Positions 57,664-64,000 of a stretch of 64,000 nucleotides of DNA are shown here, in pieces. Location: positions 124,001 through 188,000 of the forward strand of contig NZ_JAJQMN010000002.1 in NCBI RefSeq assembly GCF_028994775.1, given 5' to 3'. The translations under genes were made by a program, and so were the position numbers. This DNA comes from Promicromonospora iranensis (GTDB taxonomy: Bacteria; Actinomycetota; Actinomycetes; Actinomycetales; Cellulomonadaceae). The notes under the pieces were generated by a model. That model did no database searches and was not told the origin of the DNA. It saw only the letters and a list, made by a program, of their open reading frames with translations. Numbering within the stretch: the stretch's first letter is position 1; every line of letters starts with the position of its first letter.

Positions 57664-58340
57664 CGGTTGTTCCCTTCGTTGCTGGTCGAGCCTGTCGAGA
57701 TCTGTGCGGCGAGCGCCACGGCGTCGCGCGTGCGGGTGGTGATCTGGTCCCAGTCGCCCGCGGTGACGAGCTTGCGGTCGACCATCCAGGAGCCGCCGAC
57801 GGCGAGCACCGGCTTCAGCGTCAGGTAGTCGGCGAGGTTGGCGGCGCTGACGCCGCCCGTCGGCACGAACCGCAGGCCCGGGAACGGCGCGGAGAACGCC
57901 TTGATGGCGGCCGGTCCGCCGACGACGGACGCCGGGAACAGCTTGACGACGTCGATCCCGAGGTCGAGCGCGGCCATGATCTCCGACGGCGTGGCCACGC
58001 CGGGCAGCACGGGGATGCCGTGCTCCTGGGCGCGCAGCACGACGGCGGCCGACAGCCCCGGGGACACGATGTAGCGCGCGCCGGCGGCGACGACGTCGTC
58101 CACCTGCTGCACGGTGGTCACGGTGCCCGCGCCCACCACGACGTCGGGCTGGTTCTTCGCGACCGCGCGGATGGCGTCGACGCCGCCCGCGAGGCGCAGC
58201 GTGATCTCGGCGACGGGCAGGCCGCCCGCGACGAGCGCGTCGGCCAGGCGGGCGCCCTCGTCGGCGCCGTCGACCACCACGACCGGCACGAGCCGGTGGG
58301 CGGCGAGGGTCTCGAGGACTGTGCTGTCCGCGGATGACAT
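57660..58340 (-). CDS. eda: KDPG aldolase
   Basis: 226 residues, TIM-barrel. The Schiff-base Lys is in VKLFPASVVGGPAAIKA; VAEITLRLAGGVDAI carries the Glu-Arg pair and VGAGTVTTVQQ the phosphate site. It splits 2-keto-3-deoxy-6-phosphogluconate into pyruvate and glyceraldehyde-3-phosphate. ATG 58338-58340. Odd: the last residues ISTGSTSNEGNNR are partly encoded by the dispersed repeat copy at 57681-57700, so the normal end probably lay near LAAQ. Confidence 0.9.
   Translation of the reverse strand: MSSADSTVLETLAAHRLVPVVVVDGADEGARLADALVAGGLPVAEITLRLAGGVDAIRAVAKNQPDVVVGAGTVTTVQQVDDVVAAGARYIVSPGLSAAVVLRAQEHGIPVLPGVATPSEIMAALDLGIDVVKLFPASVVGGPAAIKAFSAPFPGLRFVPTGGVSAANLADYLTLKPVLAVGGSWMVDRKLVTAGDWDQITTRTRDAVALAAQISTGSTSNEGNNR
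57681..57700. repeat. Dispersed palindromic repeat, half copy at the 3' end of eda
   Basis: GCTGGTCGAGCCTGTCGAGA, the same core as at 20721 and 49233, replaces the last codons of eda. Confidence 0.7.
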
Positions 58341-58350
58341 CGGATCTCCG

Positions 58351-58386
58351 TTTCGCTATGGTGAACGCCTGTTGTTCACTGCGAAA
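58351..58386. promoter_or_regulatory. Nested inverted repeats between eda and the IclR gene
   Basis: Outer TTTCGC (58351-58356)/GCGAAA (58381-58386) and inner GTGAAC (58361-58366)/GTTCAC (58374-58379) are nearly concentric, in the divergent intergenic region. This fits a site for the IclR protein at 58410. Confidence 0.6.
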
Positions 58387-58409
58387 CGCATGCTACGTGA
58401 GGGAGCCCC

Positions 58410-59147
58410 ATGGATGCCAGCCCGCTCGGGAGCGTCGACAAGGCGCTGCTGGCGCTCGACACGCTCGCCGGCTTCGGCGCCCGGGGCGCCTCCCTGGCCG
58501 CTCTCGCGCAGGCCGTCGGTGTCAGCAAGCCGACCCTGCACCGCACGCTCGCCGCGCTGCGCCACCGCGGGTACGCCGAGCAGACGCCGGAGGGCGCCTA
58601 CCGCCTCGGCCCGGCCGCGCTCGCCCTGGGCAGCTCGTACCTGGCCGAGGAGAACCTGCCCGCGCTGCTGCACCCGGCCCTGACCGCACTGAGCGAGAAG
58701 ACCGACGAGCTGGTGCACCTCGGCGTGCTCGCCGGGCGTGAGGTCGTCTACCTCGACAAGGTCGAGCCGCAGCGGGCGGTCCGCGTGTGGTCCGCCGTCG
58801 GACGGCGGCGCGCGGCCGCGACCACCGCGCTCGGCCGTGCGCTCCTGTCGGTCCAGGAGCTCGACGAGGCGGCGCTCGCCCGGTTCGCCGGCGACGAGGC
58901 CCGCCCGGGCCGGCTCCGCGAGGCGCTGGCCGCGGCCCGTCTCGCCGGGATCGCCGGCGAGACGGAGGAGAACGAGCCCGGCATCGCCTGCATAGCGATC
59001 CCCCTGCTCCGGTCCGGTCGGGCCGTCGCGGCGGTCAGCATCACCGCGCCGGTCGAGCGGCTCACCGGCACGGCGCGTGCCGACCGGGTGGCGGCGCTCC
59101 GCGAGATCCTCCCGCCTCTCCTCCCGGCCGGCCTGACCACCCCGTGA
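58410..59147 (+). CDS. IclR-family regulator, KdgR-like
   Basis: 245 residues. Winged-helix SLAALAQAVGVSKPTLHRTLAALRHRGYAEQT at the N-terminus, and an effector domain (about 75-240) with LVHLGVLAGREVVYLDKVEPQRAVRVWSAVG, TTALGRALLS and GIACIAIPLLRSGRAVAAVSITAP. ATG 58410 with GAGGGAG upstream. Divergent from eda-kdgK, so it likely senses KDG or KDPG-related metabolites and represses that operon; effector inferred. Confidence 0.85.
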   Translation: MDASPLGSVDKALLALDTLAGFGARGASLAALAQAVGVSKPTLHRTLAALRHRGYAEQTPEGAYRLGPAALALGSSYLAEENLPALLHPALTALSEKTDELVHLGVLAGREVVYLDKVEPQRAVRVWSAVGRRRAAATTALGRALLSVQELDEAALARFAGDEARPGRLREALAAARLAGIAGETEENEPGIACIAIPLLRSGRAVAAVSITAPVERLTGTARADRVAALREILPPLLPAGLTTP

Positions 59148-59201
59148 GTGCTGGCTATCTGCGGTTTCCGGGGCCAGAACAGCACAGATAGCCAGCACTC
59201 A
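59145..59201. terminator. 17-bp stem-loop at the end of the IclR gene
   Basis: Perfect arms 59145-59161 and 59185-59201; the left arm includes the IclR stop codon. It serves the convergent genes ending at 59147 and 59222. Confidence 0.7.
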
Positions 59202-59221
59202 GCGGCGGGGGCGGTGGCGGG

Positions 59222-60028
59222 TCAGCGGGCCAGCCAACCGCCGTCGACCGCGAGGACCTGGCCGTGCACGTAGGCGGCCGCCGCGGACGCGAGGAACACG
59301 ACCGCGCCTCCGACGTCCTCCGCCGTACCCCAGCGCCCGGCCGGGATCCGCGCCGAGATCTGCTGGGACCGCACCGGGTCCCGCAGCAGGGCCTCGTTCA
59401 TCTCGGTGTCCATGTACCCGGGCGCGACGGCGTTGACGTTCACGCCCTGCCCCGCCCACTCGTTGCAGAGCGCCTTGGTCAGCTGCGCCACCGCACCCTT
59501 GCTCGCCGCGTAGGCCGGGACGGTGATCCCGCCCTGGAAGCTGAGCAGCGAGGCCACGTTCACGACCTTGCCGCGCCCGCGGTCGAGCATCGGCCGCCCG
59601 AAGAGCTGGCACAGCCGGAACACCGCGCGCAGGTTGACCTGGAGCACGGCGTCCCAGGCGTCGATCGGGAAGTCCACCGCCGCGTGCCGGTCCTGCGTCC
59701 CGGCGTTGTTGACGAGGATGTCGACGTCGCCGTCCGCGAGCACCTGGGCCGCCGCCGCCTCGACGGACGCCAGGTCGGCCAGGTCGACAGGCACGAACCG
59801 CAGCTCCCGCCCGCGCGCGGCGGCGTGCTCGGTGAGGTCGGCCCCGGGCCCGGACCGCGCCAGGACCACCACGTCGGCGCCGGCGTCGAGCAGGGACCGC
59901 GCGATGCCCGCACCGAGTCCGCGCGTCCCGCCCGTGACCACGGCCACCGAGCCAGCCAGTGAGAACGGTGCGGCGGGCTGCCGGACGAGCGGCTCGGACG
60001 CCGCAGAGCCCTGCGGGTCGCCGGTCAT
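59222..60028 (-). CDS. kduD: SDR oxidoreductase, KduD-like (paralogue 1)
   Basis: 268 residues, short-chain dehydrogenase. NAD motif VVTGGTRGLG, LVNNAGTQDR, catalytic Ser in SLLSFQGG, and Tyr-x-x-x-Lys as YAASK. KduD reduces 2,5-diketo-3-deoxygluconate to 2-keto-3-deoxygluconate; the LSFQGGITVPAYAASKGAV and GYMDTEMNEALL stretches fit the KduD group. Last gene of the operon starting with kduI. A second, similar gene lies at 62101, so one of the two may have another substrate. Confidence 0.82.
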   Translation of the reverse strand: MTGDPQGSAASEPLVRQPAAPFSLAGSVAVVTGGTRGLGAGIARSLLDAGADVVVLARSGPGADLTEHAAARGRELRFVPVDLADLASVEAAAAQVLADGDVDILVNNAGTQDRHAAVDFPIDAWDAVLQVNLRAVFRLCQLFGRPMLDRGRGKVVNVASLLSFQGGITVPAYAASKGAVAQLTKALCNEWAGQGVNVNAVAPGYMDTEMNEALLRDPVRSQQISARIPAGRWGTAEDVGGAVVFLASAAAAYVHGQVLAVDGGWLAR

Positions 60029-61065
60029 GCCTCGCCCCCCGCCGGGGTGACCAGCACCTTCAGCGCGGCTCCCCCGTCGGCCGCCGCGGCGACCGCCGCC
60101 GAGACCTCCGTCAGCGGGAAGACCTGCACGGGTACGCGGTCCAGGCCCAGCGCGTCCGTCGCGACCAGCTCGATCGCCCGCACGACGTCGGCCCGGGTGT
60201 AGACGCGCACGCCGCGCACCGACAGCTCCTTGAAGCAGACGGCGCGCAGGTCCACGGGTGCCGGCGCCTTGTGCACGCCGACCACCACCACCGAGCCGAG
60301 CACGCGGGTGGCAGCGGTCAGCTCCGGCGTCACGGCCGGGTGCCCGGCCGCGTCGAACGTGAGGTCCGCGCCCTCCCCGCCGGTGTGCTCGAGCACCACG
60401 TCCGTCAGCGTCCGGTCACCGGGGACGACGGTGAGGCCGAGGTCCGCGAGCACCTCGCGGCGCCAGGCCGAGGGCTCGCTCACGATCACACGGGCCGCAC
60501 CCGCGTGCCGGGCCACCAGTGCCGTGAGGACGCCGATCGGCCCGCCGCCGGCCACCGCCACGACGTCGCCGTCGTCGACGCGCGCCGTGCTCACCGCGTG
60601 CACCGCCACCGCGAGCGGCTCGACCAGGGCACCCACGCGCGGGTCCACGCCGTCCGGCAGCCGGTGCAGCACCGCCGGGGGCAGGGCCACGTACTCCGCG
60701 AGGCCACCGGGTGCGTCGATGCCGTACAGCTTCAGGTCACGGCAGACGTGGGTGGCGCCCGCCCGGCAGGCGCGGCAGTCCCCGCACGAGATCAGCGGTT
60801 CGACGACGACCGTCGCGCCGGCCTCCGGACCGCTGTCGCCCGGCGAGACCACCGTGCCGACGATCTCGTGACCGGGGACGAGCCCGGCCTCCGCGCGCGG
60901 ATGAGCACCGTGCACGATGGCCAGGTCGGTGCCGCAGATGCCGTTGTACAGCACCCGCACCAGGGCCCAGCCCGGCGGCACCTGCGGAAGCGGCAGGTCG
61001 CGCACGCTCATGGTGTCCGCCGCGTCCCACACGGCGGCGGTCATCGTGGTCGGGTTGGTCGGCAT
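60025..61065 (-). CDS. Zinc-dependent alcohol dehydrogenase
   Basis: 346 residues, medium-chain dehydrogenase. Catalytic zinc ligands are in ICGTDLAIVHG and GHEIVGTV; the structural zinc has CGDCRACRAGATHVC. The Rossmann domain has VAVAGGGPIGVLTALVARHAG. ATG 61063-61065; the stop overlaps the KduD-like gene (ATGA). Its place in the kdu operon suggests a sugar-acid or sugar-alcohol substrate such as gluconate or galactonate derivatives; unproven. Confidence 0.85.
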   Translation of the reverse strand: MPTNPTTMTAAVWDAADTMSVRDLPLPQVPPGWALVRVLYNGICGTDLAIVHGAHPRAEAGLVPGHEIVGTVVSPGDSGPEAGATVVVEPLISCGDCRACRAGATHVCRDLKLYGIDAPGGLAEYVALPPAVLHRLPDGVDPRVGALVEPLAVAVHAVSTARVDDGDVVAVAGGGPIGVLTALVARHAGAARVIVSEPSAWRREVLADLGLTVVPGDRTLTDVVLEHTGGEGADLTFDAAGHPAVTPELTAATRVLGSVVVVGVHKAPAPVDLRAVCFKELSVRGVRVYTRADVVRAIELVATDALGLDRVPVQVFPLTEVSAAVAAAADGGAALKVLVTPAGGEA

Positions 61066-61066
61066 G

Positions 61067-62104
61067 TCAGGCTCCGATCGGCTGGGTGGCGAGGTGGGCG
61101 GTGCGGCCACGACCCCAGGCCTCGGGGTTCACCACCTCACGGGGCGGGCGGCCGGCCAGCACGTCGACGACGTTCTGCGCCGTGCGCCGCTTCAGCTCCC
61201 GGTAGGACTCCTCCGTGTACCAGGCGAGGTGCGGCGTCAGCACCACGTTGTCGAAGCGGGTCAGCGGATGGTCGGTGGGCAGCGGCTCGACGTCGTGCGT
61301 GTCGATGGCGGCGCCGCCGATCGCGCCCCTGTCGAGCGCGGCGACCAGCGCCTCGGTGTCCAGCACCCCGCCACGGGCCGTGTTCACGACCACCGTCGTC
61401 GGCCGCATCAGCGCGAGCTGGTCGGGCCCGATCAGGCCGCGGGTGCCGTCGTGCAGCGGAACGTGCACGGACACGACGTCGGCGGTCGCGCACAGCTCCT
61501 CGAGGCCGACGGCACGCACGCCGCGGTAGTCGGCGCCCGGCGTCGCGAGCACGTCGTAGCCCACGACGTCGTACCCCAGGCCCGCGGCCTTGCGGGCCGT
61601 GGCCCGCCCGATCCTGCCGAGCCCGACGACGCCGAAGGTCCGCCCGGCGATCTGGTGCAGCGGCCGCACCTTTGGCAGGTCGACCCGGCCGGCACGCACC
61701 CCGCGGTCGAGCAGCGGGATGCCGCGCACCACCGCGAGCGCCATGCCTATCGCGTGGTCGGAGACCGCCTCGGTGCCGTAGTCGGGCACGTTGCACACGG
61801 CTATGCCCCGTTCGGTGGCGGCCTGGACGTCCACCGAGTCGACGCCGACGCCGTAGCGGCCGACGACGCGCAGGCGGGGCAGGGCGTCCATGAGCGCGCC
61901 GTCGATCGTCGCGTACTGCACGAGGATCCCGTCGGCGTCCGCGCAGGCGCGCTCCAGCGCCGCACGGTCGTGGGCCTGCTCGACGCGGAAGGCCGCCCCG
62001 GCAGCGCGGGCGACGTCCTCCTCCTGGACGAACGCGTCGTGGTCGCACTCGGTGACCACCATCGACAGGCCCGCGGTCGGGGCCGGTGCCGCCGTCGCGT
62101 TCAT
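61067..62104 (-). CDS. D-isomer-specific 2-hydroxyacid dehydrogenase
   Basis: 345 residues. Rossmann motif FGVVGLGRIGRATARKAAGLG; catalytic Arg in VNTARGGVLD, Glu in DTHDVEPLP and His in TPHLAWYTEES. Such enzymes reduce 2-keto acids; in a pectin operon it could act on glyoxylate, hydroxypyruvate or a keto-deoxy-sugar acid. Start overlaps the next gene's stop (ATGA) and the end lies one base before the alcohol dehydrogenase start. Confidence 0.85.
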   Translation of the reverse strand: MNATAAPAPTAGLSMVVTECDHDAFVQEEDVARAAGAAFRVEQAHDRAALERACADADGILVQYATIDGALMDALPRLRVVGRYGVGVDSVDVQAATERGIAVCNVPDYGTEAVSDHAIGMALAVVRGIPLLDRGVRAGRVDLPKVRPLHQIAGRTFGVVGLGRIGRATARKAAGLGYDVVGYDVLATPGADYRGVRAVGLEELCATADVVSVHVPLHDGTRGLIGPDQLALMRPTTVVVNTARGGVLDTEALVAALDRGAIGGAAIDTHDVEPLPTDHPLTRFDNVVLTPHLAWYTEESYRELKRRTAQNVVDVLAGRPPREVVNPEAWGRGRTAHLATQPIGA

Positions 62105-62901
62105 CGGGCCAGCCAGCCGCCGTCGACGGGGATGATGGCGCCGTGCACGTAGTCGGACGCCGGCGCGGCGAGGTAGAGCACCGCGCCGGCGATGTCCTCG
62201 GGGGTGGCCCAGCGGCCCGCCGGGATGCGGCCGAGGATCTCGGCGTTGCGGTCCGCGTCGCCCCGGAGGGCGTCGGTGTTGGCGGTGGCGACGTAGCCGG
62301 GTGCGACCGCGTTGACGTTGACGCCTCGTCCGGCCCACTCGTTCGCGAGGGCCTTGGTCAGGCCGGCGAGCGCCGACTTCGACGAGGTGTAGCCCGGCAC
62401 GTTGACGCCGCCCTGGAAGCTCAGCATCGAGGCGGTGTTGACGATCTTGCCGTGGCCGCGTCCGAGCATGGACCGGCCGACCTCGCGGGACAGCGTCCAG
62501 GCGGACCGCAGGTTCACCTCGATCACGTGGTCGAAGTCGGCGTCCGGGTGCTCGGCCGCCGGAGCCCTGCGGATGGTCCCGCCGTTGTTGACGAGCACGT
62601 CCACCTCACGCTCGGCCAGGCGGTCGCACAGCTCGGCGACGGCGGCCCGGTCGGAGAGGTCGGTGGCGATCGGCGTGAAGCTGCGGCCCGTCGCCTCGAC
62701 GGCCTGGCGGGCGTCGCTGTCGCCGTCCGGCATCGTGGTGCTGACGCCGATGACGTCCGCACCGGCCCGCGCGAGGAGGGTCGCGATGCCCAGCCCGATA
62801 CCCTTGCTCGCTCCCGTCACGACGGCGGTGCGGCCGGACAGGTTGAACATCCGGGACACTGCCGGGTCGATGTCGGGGGCGGTGGTGCTCGTAGTGCTCA
62901 C
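62101..62901 (-). CDS. kduD: SDR oxidoreductase, KduD-like (paralogue 2)
   Basis: 266 residues. Motifs: AVVTGASKGIGLGIATLLARAGADVIGVS, VLVNNGGTIRR, SMLSFQGGVNVPGYTSSKSALAGL (Ser and Tyr-x-x-x-Lys as YTSSK) and RIPAGRWATPEDIAGAVLYLAAP. The segment FNLSGRTAVVTG and the NNGGTIRRAPA loop are close to KduD, so this is the more likely true 2-deoxygluconate 5-dehydrogenase. GTG at 62899-62901, weak ribosome site. Confidence 0.85.
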   Translation of the reverse strand: MSTTSTTAPDIDPAVSRMFNLSGRTAVVTGASKGIGLGIATLLARAGADVIGVSTTMPDGDSDARQAVEATGRSFTPIATDLSDRAAVAELCDRLAEREVDVLVNNGGTIRRAPAAEHPDADFDHVIEVNLRSAWTLSREVGRSMLGRGHGKIVNTASMLSFQGGVNVPGYTSSKSALAGLTKALANEWAGRGVNVNAVAPGYVATANTDALRGDADRNAEILGRIPAGRWATPEDIAGAVLYLAAPASDYVHGAIIPVDGGWLAR

Positions 62902-62954
62902 GTTTGGTTTTCTTTCGTCAGGGTCCGGGGCGGTCCCGGCCGGGCACGCATGCC

Positions 62955-63704
62955 CTACCGGTCGCCCCCGAGTGCGTGGGTGATGTCGGCGGCCGCCTTG
63001 TTCAGGTCGTCGGCCATCGCGGCGAGCTGCCCCTCCGTGTGCTCGAGCGCGAGCGAGGAGATCGACAGCCCGTAGTTGGAGTGCCCCGTGTGGTCGCGGA
63101 CGGCGGTGCCGATGCAGACGACGCCCGGCACGTTCTCCTCGCGGTCGAACGCGTAGCCGTCCCTGCGGATGTCGGCGAGCTCCGCGCGGAGGTCTTCCAG
63201 GGTGGTGAGGCTGCGGGCGGTCCGGCGCGGGAGCCCGGCACGGTTGACGAAGCGCTCGATCGCGTCGTCGTCGAGCCGGGCCAGGATCGCCTTGCCGATC
63301 GCCGAGGTGTGCAACGGGATCGCGGCGCCCACGCGGGACGGCATCCGGTACGGCTTGTCGGAGTCGGTGCGGACCAGGTAGATGATCTCGTCGCCGCTCA
63401 GTACCCCGACGTGCACGGTGCACTGCACGCGGCGCACCAGGTCGTCGACGTACGGCTGGACGATGGTCGAGACGTCCACCCGGTCGTAGGCGACGCCGGC
63501 GAGCGAGAGGATCTTGGGACCGGGCACGTGCCCGCCGCCGTCGGCGACCCGGATGAAGTCCCGCTCGACGAGCGTGGCGAGTATGCGGTGGACCGTCGCC
63601 TTGGGCAGGTTCACCGCGGTCACGATCTCGCTGAACCGCTCGTGCGTCATCGCCGCCTCGAGCACCATCAGCGTCTTCTCGCTGGCCGTCGTCGCCTCGC
63701 TCAT
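62955..63704 (-). CDS. IclR-family regulator in the kdu operon
   Basis: 249 residues. Winged helix FSEIVTAVNLPKATVHRILATLVERDFIR; effector domain with VHVGVLSGDEIIYLVRTDSDKPYRMPSRVGAAIPLHTSAIGKAILA and NVPGVVCIGTAVRDHTGHSNYGLSISSL. ATG 63702-63704, with CAGGAGG upstream, 16 bases after kduI. Likely controls the operon in response to a keto-deoxy uronate (KdgR-like). Second IclR protein in the region. Confidence 0.85.
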   Translation of the reverse strand: MSEATTASEKTLMVLEAAMTHERFSEIVTAVNLPKATVHRILATLVERDFIRVADGGGHVPGPKILSLAGVAYDRVDVSTIVQPYVDDLVRRVQCTVHVGVLSGDEIIYLVRTDSDKPYRMPSRVGAAIPLHTSAIGKAILARLDDDAIERFVNRAGLPRRTARSLTTLEDLRAELADIRRDGYAFDREENVPGVVCIGTAVRDHTGHSNYGLSISSLALEHTEGQLAAMADDLNKAAADITHALGGDR

Positions 63705-63720
63705 CACTGCCTCCTGGTTG

Positions 63721-64000
63721 TCAACGCATCGTGGACACGTCGAAGCCGTCCATGTCGTCGAACGCCTGGTTCTCACCGGCCATGGCCCACACGAAGGAGT
63801 ATGCGGCGGTACCGACCCCGGAGTGCACGGACCAGCTGGGTGAGATCACGGCCTCCCGGTCGCCGATGACGAGGTGCCGCGTCTCGGTGGGCTCCCCCAT
63901 GATGTGGATGACACGCGCCTCGGCGGGCAGGTCGAAGTAGAGGTAGCACTCCGTACGCCGGTCATGGGTGTGCGCCGGCATCGTGTTCCACATGGAACCG
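63721..64000 (-). CDS. kduI: 5-dehydro-4-deoxy-D-glucuronate isomerase, C-terminal part (cut by window edge)
   Basis: The visible 92 codons are the metal-binding cupin end of Kdu[23 protein letters not shown] (His-x-His and Glu ligands) and later [32 protein letters not shown]. The enzyme converts the unsaturated uronate released from pectin to 2,5-diketo-3-deoxygluconate, the substrate of KduD. It is the most upstream gene visible of a minus-strand operon, and its start lies past the right edge. Confidence 0.88.
   Translation of the reverse strand, partial: GSMWNTMPAHTHDRRTECYLYFDLPAEARVIHIMGEPTETRHLVIGDREAVISPSWSVHSGVGTAAYSFVWAMAGENQAFDDMDGFDVSTMR

Noticed and set aside
1-64000. tRNA, rRNA, riboswitch and mobile-element genes
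   Set aside because: No cloverleaf, ribosomal or transposase sequence was recognised on reading both strands; the repeats seen are small and without enzymes.

Overview
This window is high-GC (about 70 percent or more), densely packed DNA with many GTG starts, ATGA/GTGA-type gene overlaps, LacI-family regulators and long stem-loop terminators at the ends of convergent genes. The gene content (PGRP amidase with DUF4214-like repeats, Tat-exported polysaccharide lyases, actinobacterial-type rhamnose isomerase and RhaSTPQ transporter, GH39 and GH67 enzymes) suggests a saprophytic actinobacterium of the Micrococcales, such as Promicromonosporaceae or Cellulomonadaceae. That placement is inference. 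Nearly the whole window is one carbohydrate-utilisation island for pectin (rhamnogalacturonan I) and glucuronoxylan.

Layout. 1-10,934: L-rhamnose uptake and catabolism, with the start of rhaI (cut by the window edge), a secreted PGRP amidase, the RhaT-P-Q-S ABC importer, an amino-acid permease, rhamnose mutarotase and a LacI repressor. Three promoters here carry a TGAA-TTCA operator. 10,938-14,389: a secreted serine hydrolase, two gene remnants meeting head to head (alpha/beta hydrolase and hydroxyacid dehydrogenase), and a LacI regulator. 14,460-30,065: a rhamnogalacturonan block with PL11 and PL26 lyases, a YesL-like membrane protein, two paralogous sugar-binding lipoproteins, one permease pair, a DUF2264 protein, a DeoR-LacI chimeric regulator and a Gfo/Idh oxidoreductase. 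A rhamnose-type operator lies in front of the PL11 gene, and a second operator family (TGTATCGATTCA-like) marks the transporter side.

30,200-42,141: a uronate block with a LacI regulator, a Pot/Afu-type ABC importer, a fructuronate-reductase-like dehydrogenase, uxaC, an SGNH esterase and GH67 alpha-glucuronidase. 42,228-48,147: mixed accessory genes (PPOX-fold protein, serine hydrolase, an AbrB-Doc toxin-antitoxin pair, YnfA, a small acidic protein, a membrane protein, a secreted metallophosphoesterase). 48,254-55,523: a GH39 beta-xylosidase operon with an Lpl-type importer, YesL and a divergent LacI regulator. 55,538-64,000: the lower pectin pathway, with eda-kdgK-epimerase, a divergent IclR regulator, and a kduI-iclR-kduD-dehydrogenase operon that runs off the right edge.

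Together the genes can be read as a chain. PL11 and PL26 cut the RG-I backbone outside the cell and the importers take up oligomers and rhamnose. RhaM/RhaI handle rhamnose, while KduI, KduD, KdgK and Eda convert the unsaturated uronate end to pyruvate and glyceraldehyde-3-phosphate. GH67, GH39, UxaC and the UxuB-like enzyme deal with xylan side chains. No rRNA, tRNA, CRISPR array, transposase or prophage gene was recognised, and no gene-free stretch exceeds about 300 bases.
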